Shown here piece by piece: positions 47,101 through 55,298 of a DNA stretch of 64,000 nucleotides. The position numbers were made by a program, and so were the translations under genes. Under the pieces are notes generated by a model, which worked only from the letters and a program-made list of their open reading frames with translations, had not been told where the DNA came from and searched no databases. The first letter of the stretch is position 1, and the number at the start of each line of letters is the position of its first letter. This stretch comes from BJGO01 sp964640655 (GTDB taxonomy: Bacteria > Bacteroidota > Bacteroidia > Chitinophagales > UBA10324), in contig CAZXFT010000002.1 of NCBI GenBank assembly GCA_964640655.1, positions 124,001 through 188,000 of the forward strand, in the 5' to 3' direction.

Positions 47101-48034
47101 CGATACCGGTAAGGGATGTGAGTTTTATTTTCACATCGATTTTGAAATAGCCTCAAAAGTGGAAGCTGAGGTAGATGAATCCGATTCAGTAATTAGTCTT
47201 GTCGGAGCTAAGATTCTATTAGCTGAGGATAATATGGTTAATCAGTTGTTGGCTTTTGACTTAATTAGCAGTTGGGGTGCTCAATTGACTATGGTGGATA
47301 ACGGTGAAAAAGCAATTGCCAAACTCAAAGAAGATTCATTTGATCTGGTGCTTATGGATGTACAAATGCCGGTGCTTGGTGGTCTTGAAGCTACTGAGAT
47401 TATCCGTCAGTACTCTGATCCTGCCATCAAACAAATTCCAATTATTGCCATGACAGCTGATGCTATAAAGCAAAATATTAAAAAGTGTTTCGACGTGGGT
47501 ATGAACGATCATATTACTAAGCCATTTATACCATTGGAGTTGAATAAAATAATTTGGAAGAATTTTACGGATGCAACCAAAAAGCGCTTATCTTCATCCA
47601 ATAATTCAGGGACCCTAAAAGTAACTGAATCAACCCAACAAGCCATACGACAACCCGAATCAGTGACCACTACTACCACTTTCCAATATACATCCCTTCA
47701 TAACCTTCTGGAATTCTCTCGTGGCAAGAATGACTTTGTTGCAAAAATGCTCAAGCTATTGCTAGATCAAACTCCACCTGCAGTGGAAGGAATTCGTAAG
47801 GGTATTGAATCATCAAACTGGCCTGAAGTGCGTGCATTGGCTCACAAAATGAAGCCCAATATACACTTGATGGGCAATCCTGAGTTGGATCGTATGATAC
47901 TGAAATTGGAAAAGGACTCCGACGCACAGGTAGGCCTAAATGAAATGCCGGCGCTATTCAACGACTTTTTTACTCTGTATCAGTTAGCTGTTGAAGAGCT
48001 TAAAATTGCCCTTGCTCAATACTCAGTTTCTTAG
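44180..48034 (+). CDS. Hybrid sensor histidine kinase with PAS, GAF, receiver and Hpt domains
   Basis: This is a 1,284-residue membrane kinase. Six hydrophobic helices (about residues 30-190) form an integral sensor module. Three PAS domains follow (about 200-315, 316-435 and 436-560), then a GAF-like domain (about 575-740). HisKA has phospho-acceptor H772 in SHEIRTPMNGII. HATPase has the N, G1 and G2 boxes (NLIGNSIKFTEKGH, DTGIGI, GGTGLGLSI). A receiver domain has D1060 in LMDVQMP, and a C-terminal Hpt has H1222 in LAHKMKP. This gives a full His-Asp-His relay in one chain, needing only a final receiver; two stand-alone receivers are encoded directly downstream. The signal is unknown. Confidence 0.94.
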   Translation: MGTNKSNIKKQPMSVLNTYKVFGFDNRTESSQYLKLYRAMSLAGMILYPLIYYFTSQSAHAKFDNLYLTFFMSVVCLAFYLSTYYIAFVRDRVEVFAQVVLYTCTFQSLHELHYSQYDSGIFIGFMLVLTIFNVSFTQAKHLAIYNLTFFVLFSISNFSVNPVKEALFNEINILTVQILMQIIVTNFLNSKNQHQLKAEIMSSLFNDAPDAILFIDIEKKEIVNCNKKSLELFECYKKDQLLFKSLEALFRNTSLIKELLDFDSKKHVAVTLVEEVMLYKLNGASFWADTAISTLTIKNKDFLLVRISDIDAVKKSQMALVESEERYRDIIENSKDLICIHDVDGRIQVANKAFSTVLGYDEHEISGTNIIDYIPERHRNDFYKYIDELVAKGENKGVMKAVSKSGELKLLEFNNSTKRDETGSITVRGMAVDITEKYMLQRKLNESLKHFQMISENSADMICQHSKNGLFEYVSTAVVKLTGYLPEELLGKDFLSIIHPDDQKLIRLVSPLYCEQIDNEPTSIEYRISKKNGRILWVNTIFKPIHNDSGVITGYHSSSRDISERKKIEHQTERKDRLFKSLTEASKELLSNHNMDQSVPAAMTIMSKSLQVDASAMYQVTVNEHGDLCLNHLYGWTSVQDEVAFRDLTKQNLSVSSYLQRWYDILNNGTLVKGFHTSFTDNERALIHDGNFQSVIVLPVTVDNKLWGIMCYSYNTEFHVWNAVEEAILKTACSGIAGTILRHQNENELTLAKETAEYASKAKETFLANVSHEIRTPMNGIIGLTRLLEKTPMNETQKRYISAVKQSGEYLLVIINDLLDYSKIVAGHMEFEHIPFNLDNILNNINHTYSLKAIEKGIEFIITCGEDVPRWLTGDPVRLNQIIVNLIGNSIKFTEKGHVELRIQLLKQLNNKATVRFMVKDTGIGIAKEKLGTVFESFKQAETATSRKYGGTGLGLSIVKKLVEAHGSEIHLDSDTGKGCEFYFHIDFEIASKVEAEVDESDSVISLVGAKILLAEDNMVNQLLAFDLISSWGAQLTMVDNGEKAIAKLKEDSFDLVLMDVQMPVLGGLEATEIIRQYSDPAIKQIPIIAMTADAIKQNIKKCFDVGMNDHITKPFIPLELNKIIWKNFTDATKKRLSSSNNSGTLKVTESTQQAIRQPESVTTTTTFQYTSLHNLLEFSRGKNDFVAKMLKLLLDQTPPAVEGIRKGIESSNWPEVRALAHKMKPNIHLMGNPELDRMILKLEKDSDAQVGLNEMPALFNDFFTLYQLAVEELKIALAQYSVS

Positions 48035-48212
48035 CTTAATTAAACTTGTCGGTTTAGCGACAAAGGTCTTTATTGTCGTTTTGAAATTGTATTCATGACA
48101 GAACAATAGATGCAATTTATCGTCTTATTTGGTTCAATTGTCGATTATTTTATACTAAGGCATACTCCAAAAAGTACTTTGCGTGCTCTAACACCAAACG
48201 ACAATTATTACT

Positions 48213-48581
48213 GTGGAGAAAACGATGCTTATTGTAGATGATGAACCCGGGGTACGGCTTCTGTTGGAGCACTATTTCTCCGAGGATTTCAACGTTGTGG
48301 CCAAAGAAGATGGCGATGATGCCATAGCCTGGTTAACCGAAGGAAATCAACCACAGTTTATTATCACCGATATTGAAATGCCACGCCTTAATGGCCTGGA
48401 ATTATTGAAGAAAATCAGAGAACATATTAATACTATAAATGTTCCTTGTTTGGTTGTTTCAGGAAAGAGTAAAGAAGAACACCTTTTAAATAGCTTTAAA
48501 CTTGGAGCCAATGGTTTTATTTCTAAACCATTTAATGCTGATGAATTGAAGCGCGAAGTTGATTACCTAATGACCCACTAA
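48213..48581 (+). CDS. Single-domain response regulator
   Basis: This 122-residue protein is a receiver domain only: the acidic pocket VDDE, phospho-acceptor Asp in IITDIEMPRLNG, Thr/Ser in LVVSGKS and Lys in GFISKPF. No output domain is present, so it probably relays phosphate or acts by protein contact, as CheY or Spo0F do. Its place after a kinase ending in an Hpt domain makes it a likely acceptor of that phosphate. The start may be GTG at 48213 or ATG at 48225. The 178-base spacer before it suggests a separate promoter; a near-match box (TACTTTG) occurs around 48175. Confidence 0.9.
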   Translation: MEKTMLIVDDEPGVRLLLEHYFSEDFNVVAKEDGDDAIAWLTEGNQPQFIITDIEMPRLNGLELLKKIREHINTINVPCLVVSGKSKEEHLLNSFKLGANGFISKPFNADELKREVDYLMTH

Positions 48582-48596
48582 AACACCAAACACCCC

Positions 48597-49043
48597 ATGC
48601 TTATCTTATATATAGATACCGATATAGTGATGCACGAGAAAATAAAAGAAGTTTTCCTGCATGCACACAGAGTAGAATGTTTTGAGACTCTTTATGAAGC
48701 ATATAAATGGACGAAGAGAAATCAGACCCCCGACATCATCATAACCGATTTTGAAATGGATCACCCTACTCAATTACAGTCCATCAAGTTTTTACAAACA
48801 AAAGTGAAGTTGAAAAACACGAAAATGATTGGATATTCTGATGTGGTGAATGCAGATTATTTACGTCTTGCAATTACTCACAGGGCTTCACGTCTTTTCT
48901 CAAAGTCTGAGCTAATCTCCGGGTTGATTGACTACCTCAATATGCTGTCTTCGCCAACATCAATTAAAGAAGACTTTGTGCCGGAGAACAGCACACGTTC
49001 TTTGGGTGTGCTCACTAAGCGAGTTTCACTTAAGAAAAAGTAA
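48597..49043 (+). CDS. Degenerate receiver-like protein
   Basis: This 148-residue protein has the pattern of a response-regulator receiver (MLILYIDTD, IIITDFEMDHP, KMIGYSD, RLFSKSELISGLIDYL) but is much altered. The acidic pair is D7 and D9 rather than adjacent, the phospho-Asp is present, and the region after it lacks the usual M-P-x-M-D-G turn. A basic tail of about 20 residues (ending LTKRVSLKKK) follows. It lies 15 bases after the single-domain regulator and is probably co-transcribed. It may be a phosphorylation-independent partner or decoy in the same signalling block. Confidence 0.7.
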   Translation: MLILYIDTDIVMHEKIKEVFLHAHRVECFETLYEAYKWTKRNQTPDIIITDFEMDHPTQLQSIKFLQTKVKLKNTKMIGYSDVVNADYLRLAITHRASRLFSKSELISGLIDYLNMLSSPTSIKEDFVPENSTRSLGVLTKRVSLKKK

Positions 49044-49126
49044 ACTTCCAACACCATACTGTTTGTGGCTGAAATGAGACCATAAAATTTATTGCACTAT
49101 TTTTAGAGCATAATCAACTTGCCCTT

Positions 49127-49813
49127 ATGAGATGTATTATTGTTGATGACGATAAAATTTCGCGTGAACTAATTAGCGACTATGCCGCAGATACTGAAGG
49201 CATAGATTTGCTTGGAGTTTTTCCTTCGGCGATTGAGGCCAATAATTTTTTAAGTAAAAATCATGTGGATTTGATTTTTCTTGATGTGGAAATGCCCAAG
49301 ATGACGGGACTTGAACTATTGAAATCTTTAGACGAGAAACCGCTGATAATTCTGATTACATCAAAGGAAAAGTATGCCGTTGAAGCATTTGAGCATGAGG
49401 TTATAGATTATCTGATAAAACCGGTTGACTACTCTCGTTTTATCAAGGCATTCCAGAAAGCCAAGGCACGATTGAAGCCTGCACCGCTTGATAAAGTAAC
49501 CAGCGAGTCTGTATTTATTAAAGTGGATAGTGAACTAATTAATCTTTCTTTCAAAGAGATACTGTGGATTGAAGCACTTGGAGATTACATCAACATTATC
49601 ACACCGCAACGCAAGATGGTAGTACTTAGCACGATGAAAAACATTGAGGAGAAGCTACCACCTTATGAATTTGTTCGTGTGCACAGGTCTTACTTTGTAC
49701 GACTCGATAAAATCAAAAAGATTTCTGAAGACATTATTTTAGTGGAAAACAAACTGATACCTGTAAGTAAATCATACAAGAAAGAATTACTTCAGCGTTT
49801 GAATATGCTGTAA
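49127..49813 (+). CDS. LytTR-family response regulator
   Basis: This 228-residue protein has a receiver (IVDDDKISRELI, phospho-Asp in LIFLDVEMPKMTG, Lys in YLIKPVDY) and a C-terminal LytTR DNA-binding domain (about 125-228). The latter shows VFIKVDSELINLSFKEILWIEALGDY, FVRVHRSYFVRLDKI and VPVSKSYKKEL, typical of the family. Such proteins bind direct repeats upstream of cell-envelope or surface genes, usually controlled by a 5TM or LytS-type kinase. No such kinase is adjacent, so it may be served by the hybrid kinase at 44180. The gene ends 6 bases before a lipoprotein gene and probably forms an operon with it. Confidence 0.94.
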   Translation: MRCIIVDDDKISRELISDYAADTEGIDLLGVFPSAIEANNFLSKNHVDLIFLDVEMPKMTGLELLKSLDEKPLIILITSKEKYAVEAFEHEVIDYLIKPVDYSRFIKAFQKAKARLKPAPLDKVTSESVFIKVDSELINLSFKEILWIEALGDYINIITPQRKMVVLSTMKNIEEKLPPYEFVRVHRSYFVRLDKIKKISEDIILVENKLIPVSKSYKKELLQRLNML

Positions 49814-49819
49814 CGAAGC

Positions 49820-51499
49820 ATGACAAATAATGACTTTTTTTCTAAACCCGTGCGCTGGTGCGGGTTTGTTATTTTAGTAATCACCAATATGTTGCTGACG
49901 AGGTGTGCCAACCAGGTAATACCCACTGGGGGCAGTAAGGATGAGGTACCTCCAAAAGTTGTTAAAGAAAGCCCTCAAAACCTGAGTACAAATTATTCTG
50001 CCAAAGAAATAGTTATCACATTCGATGAATACATTACACTGAATGACGCGAACAATCAGATTTACATTTCACCGTTTCCAGGTAAGAAACCGGAATATCG
50101 TATTAGAAACAAGGAGCTAACTATAAGCTTGACAGATACACTGATTCGCAACACTACGTACACCATCTATTTTGGCAATGCCATCCGAGATTTGAATGAA
50201 GGCAACGCTCTTTTGAACTACACGTATGTGTTTTCAACCGGCAGTTATATAGATTCTCTTTTGATTAAAGGCACAGTAGTACGGGCATTGGATAATTCTC
50301 CAGTTCACGCTGCAGTTGTTGCACTTTATTTTTCTTCCGACGATTCTGTTATATACAAGCAACGACCAGACTACTTTACAAGATGTGATAAAGAAGGACT
50401 TTTTGAAATCAGAAACATCAAAGCATCTCAGTACAAGTTGATTGCATTTGAAGATGTGAATCAGGATTTAAAATATGATGATGAAGAAAATGTAGCATTC
50501 CGGGATTCTTTGGTTACCGTAAAAGACACAAGCAGTATTGTGGCGCTGCGTTTATTTAAACCACAGCGATATGTGAACAGGCTTCTGAGTGCACGTCAAA
50601 TGGGTCCCGGCAGAATTTCAATAGCCATGGCTAACTCGGTAACAGAACTGGATGTACAGTTAGTGAATACAATCGAATCAATCTGGCACATCACATATAA
50701 TCCGTCTAGCGATACATGTATGCTATTCTTTAATCCTATTATTAAAGATAGTCTGCGTATGATAGTTTCAACCAAGGATTCAAAAGATACAACTACAGTG
50801 CTGTTTAAATCAGCAGGTTCAAAAAATAATATTAAAGACACATTAAGCACATATAACAACAAACCACTGCGAAACAATTTGACAACAGAGAAACAAAAGA
50901 CAGTGTTGTTCTATAAGCAATTTTTAAAGTTCACTCCACAGGATATTGTTGACTCACTGTTAAAACTTGATGTCATTTTAAAGTCTGACAGCAAACCAAT
51001 AGAAGCAAAACTTTTTCTTAAAACACATACACATACAAACGAACAATTTATTGAATTGCAGGCGCCGTTGCTGCCAGACAAACAATACACATTGAATATT
51101 CCTCGAGGGTTATGGCGATATAAAAACGGTCAGTTAAACGATAGTACCACAATTTCGTTCTTATATACCGACGAAACTGCAACCGGCAACCTGAATCTAT
51201 CATTGTTTGGAACTGGAATGAGTGGGAACTATATTTTTGAACTTAGAAATAACACTGGTGAAGTTGTTTTCAGCAACACTATTAAAGAAGACAAAAGATT
51301 TGTATTAAATAATCTTCCTCCCGGCACATATCGTGCCCGTGCTATAGCCGATGCTAATGGTAATGGAGTCTTTGATAACGGCAATTTTCATTTAAGACAA
51401 CAACCTGAGGCCGTTATTGTATTCATCAACGAAATTGTAGTACGTGCTAATTGGGATTTAGATGTGGAGTTGTCGCTTAAAAACATCAGAAAGAAATAA
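49820..51499 (+). CDS. Lipoprotein with N-terminal Big_5-like Ig domain
   Basis: This is a 559-residue protein. The hydrophobic stretch FVILVITNMLL followed by TR-Cys is a lipobox-like site, so the mature protein is a lipoprotein. Residues 38-150 form the Ig-like domain common in Bacteroidota lipoproteins, starting IPTGGSKDEVPPKVV and including FDEYITLNDANNQIYISP and TTYTIYFGNAIRDLNEGN. Carboxypeptidase-like or prealbumin-like beta modules follow (GLFEIRNIKASQYKLIAFED) and a similar C-terminal one (RFVLNNLPPGTYRARAIADANGNG). It is probably an envelope structural protein with unknown partner. The stop codon directly abuts that of the convergent DinB-like gene, with no bases between. Confidence 0.82.
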   Translation: MTNNDFFSKPVRWCGFVILVITNMLLTRCANQVIPTGGSKDEVPPKVVKESPQNLSTNYSAKEIVITFDEYITLNDANNQIYISPFPGKKPEYRIRNKELTISLTDTLIRNTTYTIYFGNAIRDLNEGNALLNYTYVFSTGSYIDSLLIKGTVVRALDNSPVHAAVVALYFSSDDSVIYKQRPDYFTRCDKEGLFEIRNIKASQYKLIAFEDVNQDLKYDDEENVAFRDSLVTVKDTSSIVALRLFKPQRYVNRLLSARQMGPGRISIAMANSVTELDVQLVNTIESIWHITYNPSSDTCMLFFNPIIKDSLRMIVSTKDSKDTTTVLFKSAGSKNNIKDTLSTYNNKPLRNNLTTEKQKTVLFYKQFLKFTPQDIVDSLLKLDVILKSDSKPIEAKLFLKTHTHTNEQFIELQAPLLPDKQYTLNIPRGLWRYKNGQLNDSTTISFLYTDETATGNLNLSLFGTGMSGNYIFELRNNTGEVVFSNTIKEDKRFVLNNLPPGTYRARAIADANGNGVFDNGNFHLRQQPEAVIVFINEIVVRANWDLDVELSLKNIRKK

Positions 51500-51988
51500 C
51501 TACTTCAATCCCTGAAGTTTACATACCCAAGACAAATGTCCGCAATGCATAGACTCGTGGCGTATCGCATGTTGAATACTGACACGCTTGGTGTTATCCT
51601 CGCCAAATTTCAATCCGCTTATATTGGGTTGCAGCAAATCATCATCACTTAATGATTGCACGAATCGCATTGAAGCCTCATGCACATTCTTCATTTCAAT
51701 AAGTATTAGATTAATTGAAGGCCACTCGGGCTGAGGTGTGGAGTTGCTTCCAATCTTAAAAACATTTAATGCCTGAGGCAGAGGTGTTGAACTACCAAGT
51801 GACTGTAATAACAAAGTGTGTTCGGCCCAGGCCATGTGAGCAATTAACCATTGTGTGCAGTTAAGTTGGATGTCCCCAACAATAATCTGTTCCTGAATAT
51901 TACCTTTAAGAGCGCGTTGAATATAACGCTCACTAAGAGCTCTGCTCAATTGAAAGGTGTCGGCTAGTAATTTTGCTTCGCTTTTCAT
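51500..51988 (-). CDS. DinB-superfamily protein
   Basis: This 162-residue protein is predicted to be a four-helix bundle. The three-His metal site of the DinB/YfiT fold is suggested by His in the second helix (IAHMAWAEHTLL) and by HAIRHESMHCGHLSW near the C-terminus. Family members include thiol-dependent metalloenzymes (bacillithiol transferases, mycothiol-related) and many unknowns, so no substrate can be given. It is the last gene of a minus-strand row with the gamma carbonic anhydrase (3 bases apart) and the M1 peptidase. The C-terminal codon abuts the stop of the convergent lipoprotein gene. Confidence 0.85.
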   Translation of the reverse strand: MKSEAKLLADTFQLSRALSERYIQRALKGNIQEQIIVGDIQLNCTQWLIAHMAWAEHTLLLQSLGSSTPLPQALNVFKIGSNSTPQPEWPSINLILIEMKNVHEASMRFVQSLSDDDLLQPNISGLKFGEDNTKRVSIQHAIRHESMHCGHLSWVCKLQGLK

Positions 51989-51991
51989 AGT

Positions 51992-52513
51992 CTATTTATT
52001 TTCTTTAAACCAGGAGGCATACATTACATAGTTGTTGGCGATGCGCTGATTGTTATGTGCAAAAACTTCAGGGCTTACTTCTTTTACTTTACGAGCAGGA
52101 ACACCGGCGTAAATGCACCCTGATTCTACTATAGTATTTTCAAGCACTACTGCTCCTGCTGCAATCAGTGCATTTTCTTTCACCACCACATGATCCATCA
52201 CAATTGCTCCCATACCTATTAGAACATTATCTTCGATAATGCACCCATGCACCAAAGCTCTGTGCCCAATAGAAACGTTATTGCCAATAGTTGTTGGGGC
52301 CTTCTGATAAGTGCAGTGAATAATGGCACCATCCTGAATGTTTACATTACGGCCTATACGAATGCTGTGTACATCGCCTCGTACAACAGCATGAAACCAA
52401 ACCGTACAATCATCTCCCATAACCACATCGCCGACAACCACCGCATTATCTGCTAGGAAAATATTATTACCGAACTGTGGTGTAATTCCACGAATTGATT
52501 GAATGAGCGCCAT
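51992..52513 (-). CDS. Gamma-class carbonic anhydrase family protein (YrdA/PaaY-like)
   Basis: This 173-residue protein is a left-handed beta-helix of hexapeptide repeats (VVVGDVVMGDDCTVWFHAVVRGD, SIRIGRNVNIQDGAII). Three His positions expected for the trimer zinc site are visible in AIIHCTY and SIGHRALVHGC. The size matches the short CamH/YrdA/PaaY group rather than true Cam. Members hydrate carbon dioxide or hydrolyse thioesters, and the activity here cannot be decided from sequence. The protein is cytoplasmic. The gene starts 1 base after the M1 peptidase stop, so the three genes are tightly packed in one transcript. Confidence 0.92.
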   Translation of the reverse strand: MALIQSIRGITPQFGNNIFLADNAVVVGDVVMGDDCTVWFHAVVRGDVHSIRIGRNVNIQDGAIIHCTYQKAPTTIGNNVSIGHRALVHGCIIEDNVLIGMGAIVMDHVVVKENALIAAGAVVLENTIVESGCIYAGVPARKVKEVSPEVFAHNNQRIANNYVMYASWFKENK

Positions 52514-52514
52514 C

Positions 52515-55211
52515 TTATTTACCGTAAAAGTTTTTCAGTAAATCATTCTCCTCTTTTGATTGTAGATGAATAAATTTCTGATTCATCAATTCAATCTGAT
52601 TCTGTATCAAATCAAGTTTCTTCTGTTTTTCTTTATACTCATTGCTGTCTTCTTTTAATTTGTTCATTTCCTCACTTAGCGTTCCTGTTTCGGCTTCCCA
52701 TTCGGACCGCATCTGATATAGAGTTGAGATTGCGGCATAACGCATAAGCCAATTTTTCTCAAACTCGGCAGCAGTATATAAAGGCTGCAATAATTTCGGC
52801 TGTACAGTTGTTGATAATGAAATCAAATAACGACCATAAATCATCAATGCGTTGAACTTGTAATTACTATTCGCAGCAGCAATTTTCTGTGCAAATTTTT
52901 CTGCAATGCTTGTATCTGAACTGCCGGCATAAACAGTTAATACAGCGGTGCTTACAACAGGATTATTTTCATTATGCAGTTTAAGTGCTTCTTGTAATGC
53001 GAGTTTGTTGTCAGCCTGATTCAATGCGTATAATGCTTCGGCAATAACCTTGTACGAACTGTCAGTGTTAAGTGCCTGAATAAGCACAGGAATGTAGTCT
53101 ACAGCATCATAAGAATAGAATTTACTCATTGCGGAAGAACGAACCTTTGAAGATGAATCGCTTAATGCCATTTGTTTCAACAGCGGAAGTAATGATTTTT
53201 TATTTAAATCATTGATTTCAAGATATTCCAAAGCTACATCACGTATAGCCCAGTGTTTATGTTTCAGTGCCTCTTGAATCATGCTTGAGCAAAGAGAATC
53301 CTCATATTGTTGATTCGCAAACTCTTGAAGCGCTTCCATCTTGTCTTTATATAAAGGAGCATTTTGAAATTGATAAATAAACTGACTTGTCGGTTTATTG
53401 TCGGTTTTGGTGCAGAGTAATTTTTTATCTGCATCCACATTAACCAGCAATGGTGTGCTTTTGATGTTGAAGTAATAAGTTGAGTCAAGAGATTCAAAAA
53501 TTATATTGAAACGTTGTATGCCAATATTTGTGTATATATCAATAGCTAAGGGTAGTCGGTAGGCTTGAGCGTAGCTAGGATCTTCTGAAATAAATGAGTA
53601 TGATGGAGATTGATTAATTGAAACCGAAAGTGTACCTGAGCTGTCAATATATTCCTGATAAATGTTAATATGGGGGTGCCCGGGACGATGAAACCACTGA
53701 TCAAAAAACCACTTTAAGTCTCTTCCTGTTACGGTCTCAAATGCAATTCGCAATTGATCAATCTCAACGGTCTTGTACTCGTTGTTTTTGAGGTAATAAC
53801 TTAACGACTTAGTAAATGCATCATCACCTACTAGGGCATGCAACATACGTAATACATATCCACCTTTCTGATAGCTGTGTGCGTCAAATAAGTCTTCTTT
53901 ATCCCAATAGCGATAACGTATCAAAGGCATTTGTTTTACATCCGCTTCATTCAGATAATCTATTAAATCATCTTCCGAATGTTTGTCAGCTTCGAAAGAG
54001 CCGTATTTATATTTTATCCATAATGCTTCGGAATAAGTAGCAAAAGATTCATTGAGCGGTATTTGTCCCCACGATTTACAGGTTACCAAATCTCCAAACC
54101 ACTGATGTGAGAGTTCGTGAGCAATAATGTCTTCGTGGTTTTCATCAATCATTTCGCGAGAAGTCTGATGCAAGCCATCGTAGTGCACGGTAGCAGTTAC
54201 ATTTTCCATAGCACCGCTTACAAAATCGTGAACTACCACCTGATTGTATTTAGGCCAGGGATATTCGTAGCCGAATTTCTCTGAGTAAAAAGTCAGCATC
54301 TCCGGTGTGTTGCCAAAAATCTTTTTTGCATATGAGGCATACTCCGGATCAGTGTAATAATTCACATCTATGTTCTTCCATTTGTCTTTCGAGATGCTAA
54401 AATTACCAACAGCCATCATCACTAAATATGGTGCAAAAGGCTTGTCTAATTTCCACGTATCGGTTCTGGTACCATCGTTATGTATATTCGAAGAAGTCAT
54501 TATACCATTGGAAAGAGTCTTTAATGCTGTGTCAACAGTCATACTTAACTCCAGAGTGGATTTCATATTGGGTTTGTCAATAGTCGGAAACCAAACGCTG
54601 TTGCTTTCAGTTTCACCCTGTGTCCATATCTGACGAGGCTTGCCCTTCTCTTCATTTTTAGGGTTGATAAAATACAATCCCTTCTTACCGGTAATGGCTA
54701 AACTACCTGTAGGATCCTTTAGTTTTTCAGGTCTTGATATGTAGTCTATATATAAGGTTATAGACTCACCCAGAGCATATTTTCTGCCGAGTGCTATGCG
54801 AAGTTGTACTGAGTCAAAGTAAGAGAATGTTAATGGTGTGTTCTGTTTGTCGGCTACTAACTCAATTTTATTGATGAACATTCCTTGTGCATCTAGAATC
54901 ACAGAATCAACAGGGTAGAGGCGGGGCTTGAGTGTGATCCATTCTTTACCATAGAGATATTGTTTGTCCCAGTCAAATCGCACATCTAATTTGGTATGAA
55001 CGATATCGGTTATTATTTCATAAGCACTCTGTTGAGGCTGTGAGTCGTACAAGTCTAAAGGCTCATCATCGTATTTATAACTGGTTGTATCATAGTCATA
55101 AACGTAATCGTCTTCATAATCAAATTTGTTTTTTTTAAATAAGCGACAACTATTAAATAACAGTAGCACTATAACAATTAAAAAAGTTATTAAGGAAATA
55201 CGGTTTATCAT
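52515..55211 (-). CDS. M1-family aminopeptidase, lipoprotein form
   Basis: The ATG at 55211 gives a lipoprotein signal (MINRISLITFLIVIVLLLFNSC); the longer frame to 55304 adds a non-signal leader and is rejected. An acidic Tyr/Asp-rich linker follows. The catalytic region has the exopeptidase motif GAMEN, then HELSHQWFGDL with NESFATYSEALW as third zinc-ligand helix. The C-terminal third is a HEAT-like helical repeat region (AIRDVALEYLEI, SKVRSSAMSKFY), finishing in a coiled coil (EEMNKLKEDSNEYKEKQKK). The protein is about 898 residues long. It should trim N-terminal residues of peptides in the periplasm. It heads the row with the carbonic anhydrase and DinB-like genes. Confidence 0.93.
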   Translation of the reverse strand: MINRISLITFLIVIVLLLFNSCRLFKKNKFDYEDDYVYDYDTTSYKYDDEPLDLYDSQPQQSAYEIITDIVHTKLDVRFDWDKQYLYGKEWITLKPRLYPVDSVILDAQGMFINKIELVADKQNTPLTFSYFDSVQLRIALGRKYALGESITLYIDYISRPEKLKDPTGSLAITGKKGLYFINPKNEEKGKPRQIWTQGETESNSVWFPTIDKPNMKSTLELSMTVDTALKTLSNGIMTSSNIHNDGTRTDTWKLDKPFAPYLVMMAVGNFSISKDKWKNIDVNYYTDPEYASYAKKIFGNTPEMLTFYSEKFGYEYPWPKYNQVVVHDFVSGAMENVTATVHYDGLHQTSREMIDENHEDIIAHELSHQWFGDLVTCKSWGQIPLNESFATYSEALWIKYKYGSFEADKHSEDDLIDYLNEADVKQMPLIRYRYWDKEDLFDAHSYQKGGYVLRMLHALVGDDAFTKSLSYYLKNNEYKTVEIDQLRIAFETVTGRDLKWFFDQWFHRPGHPHINIYQEYIDSSGTLSVSINQSPSYSFISEDPSYAQAYRLPLAIDIYTNIGIQRFNIIFESLDSTYYFNIKSTPLLVNVDADKKLLCTKTDNKPTSQFIYQFQNAPLYKDKMEALQEFANQQYEDSLCSSMIQEALKHKHWAIRDVALEYLEINDLNKKSLLPLLKQMALSDSSSKVRSSAMSKFYSYDAVDYIPVLIQALNTDSSYKVIAEALYALNQADNKLALQEALKLHNENNPVVSTAVLTVYAGSSDTSIAEKFAQKIAAANSNYKFNALMIYGRYLISLSTTVQPKLLQPLYTAAEFEKNWLMRYAAISTLYQMRSEWEAETGTLSEEMNKLKEDSNEYKEKQKKLDLIQNQIELMNQKFIHLQSKEENDLLKNFYGK

Positions 55212-55286
55212 ATTGTAATAATTGATGTAAAAATGACAGTTTATTTGAAAGCCAGGATGTATCACAAGTAGAAAAATTAATGAACT

Positions 55287-55294
55287 TATATTTG
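55287..55294 (+). promoter_or_regulatory. Bacteroidota -7 box touching the start of the biotin-carrier gene
   Basis: TATATTTG matches TAnnTTTG exactly and ends only 4 bases before the ATG at 55299. If used, transcription would start about at the ATG itself, giving a leaderless message. No -33 TTG at normal spacing. Confidence 0.5.
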
Positions 55295-55298
55295 GCGT

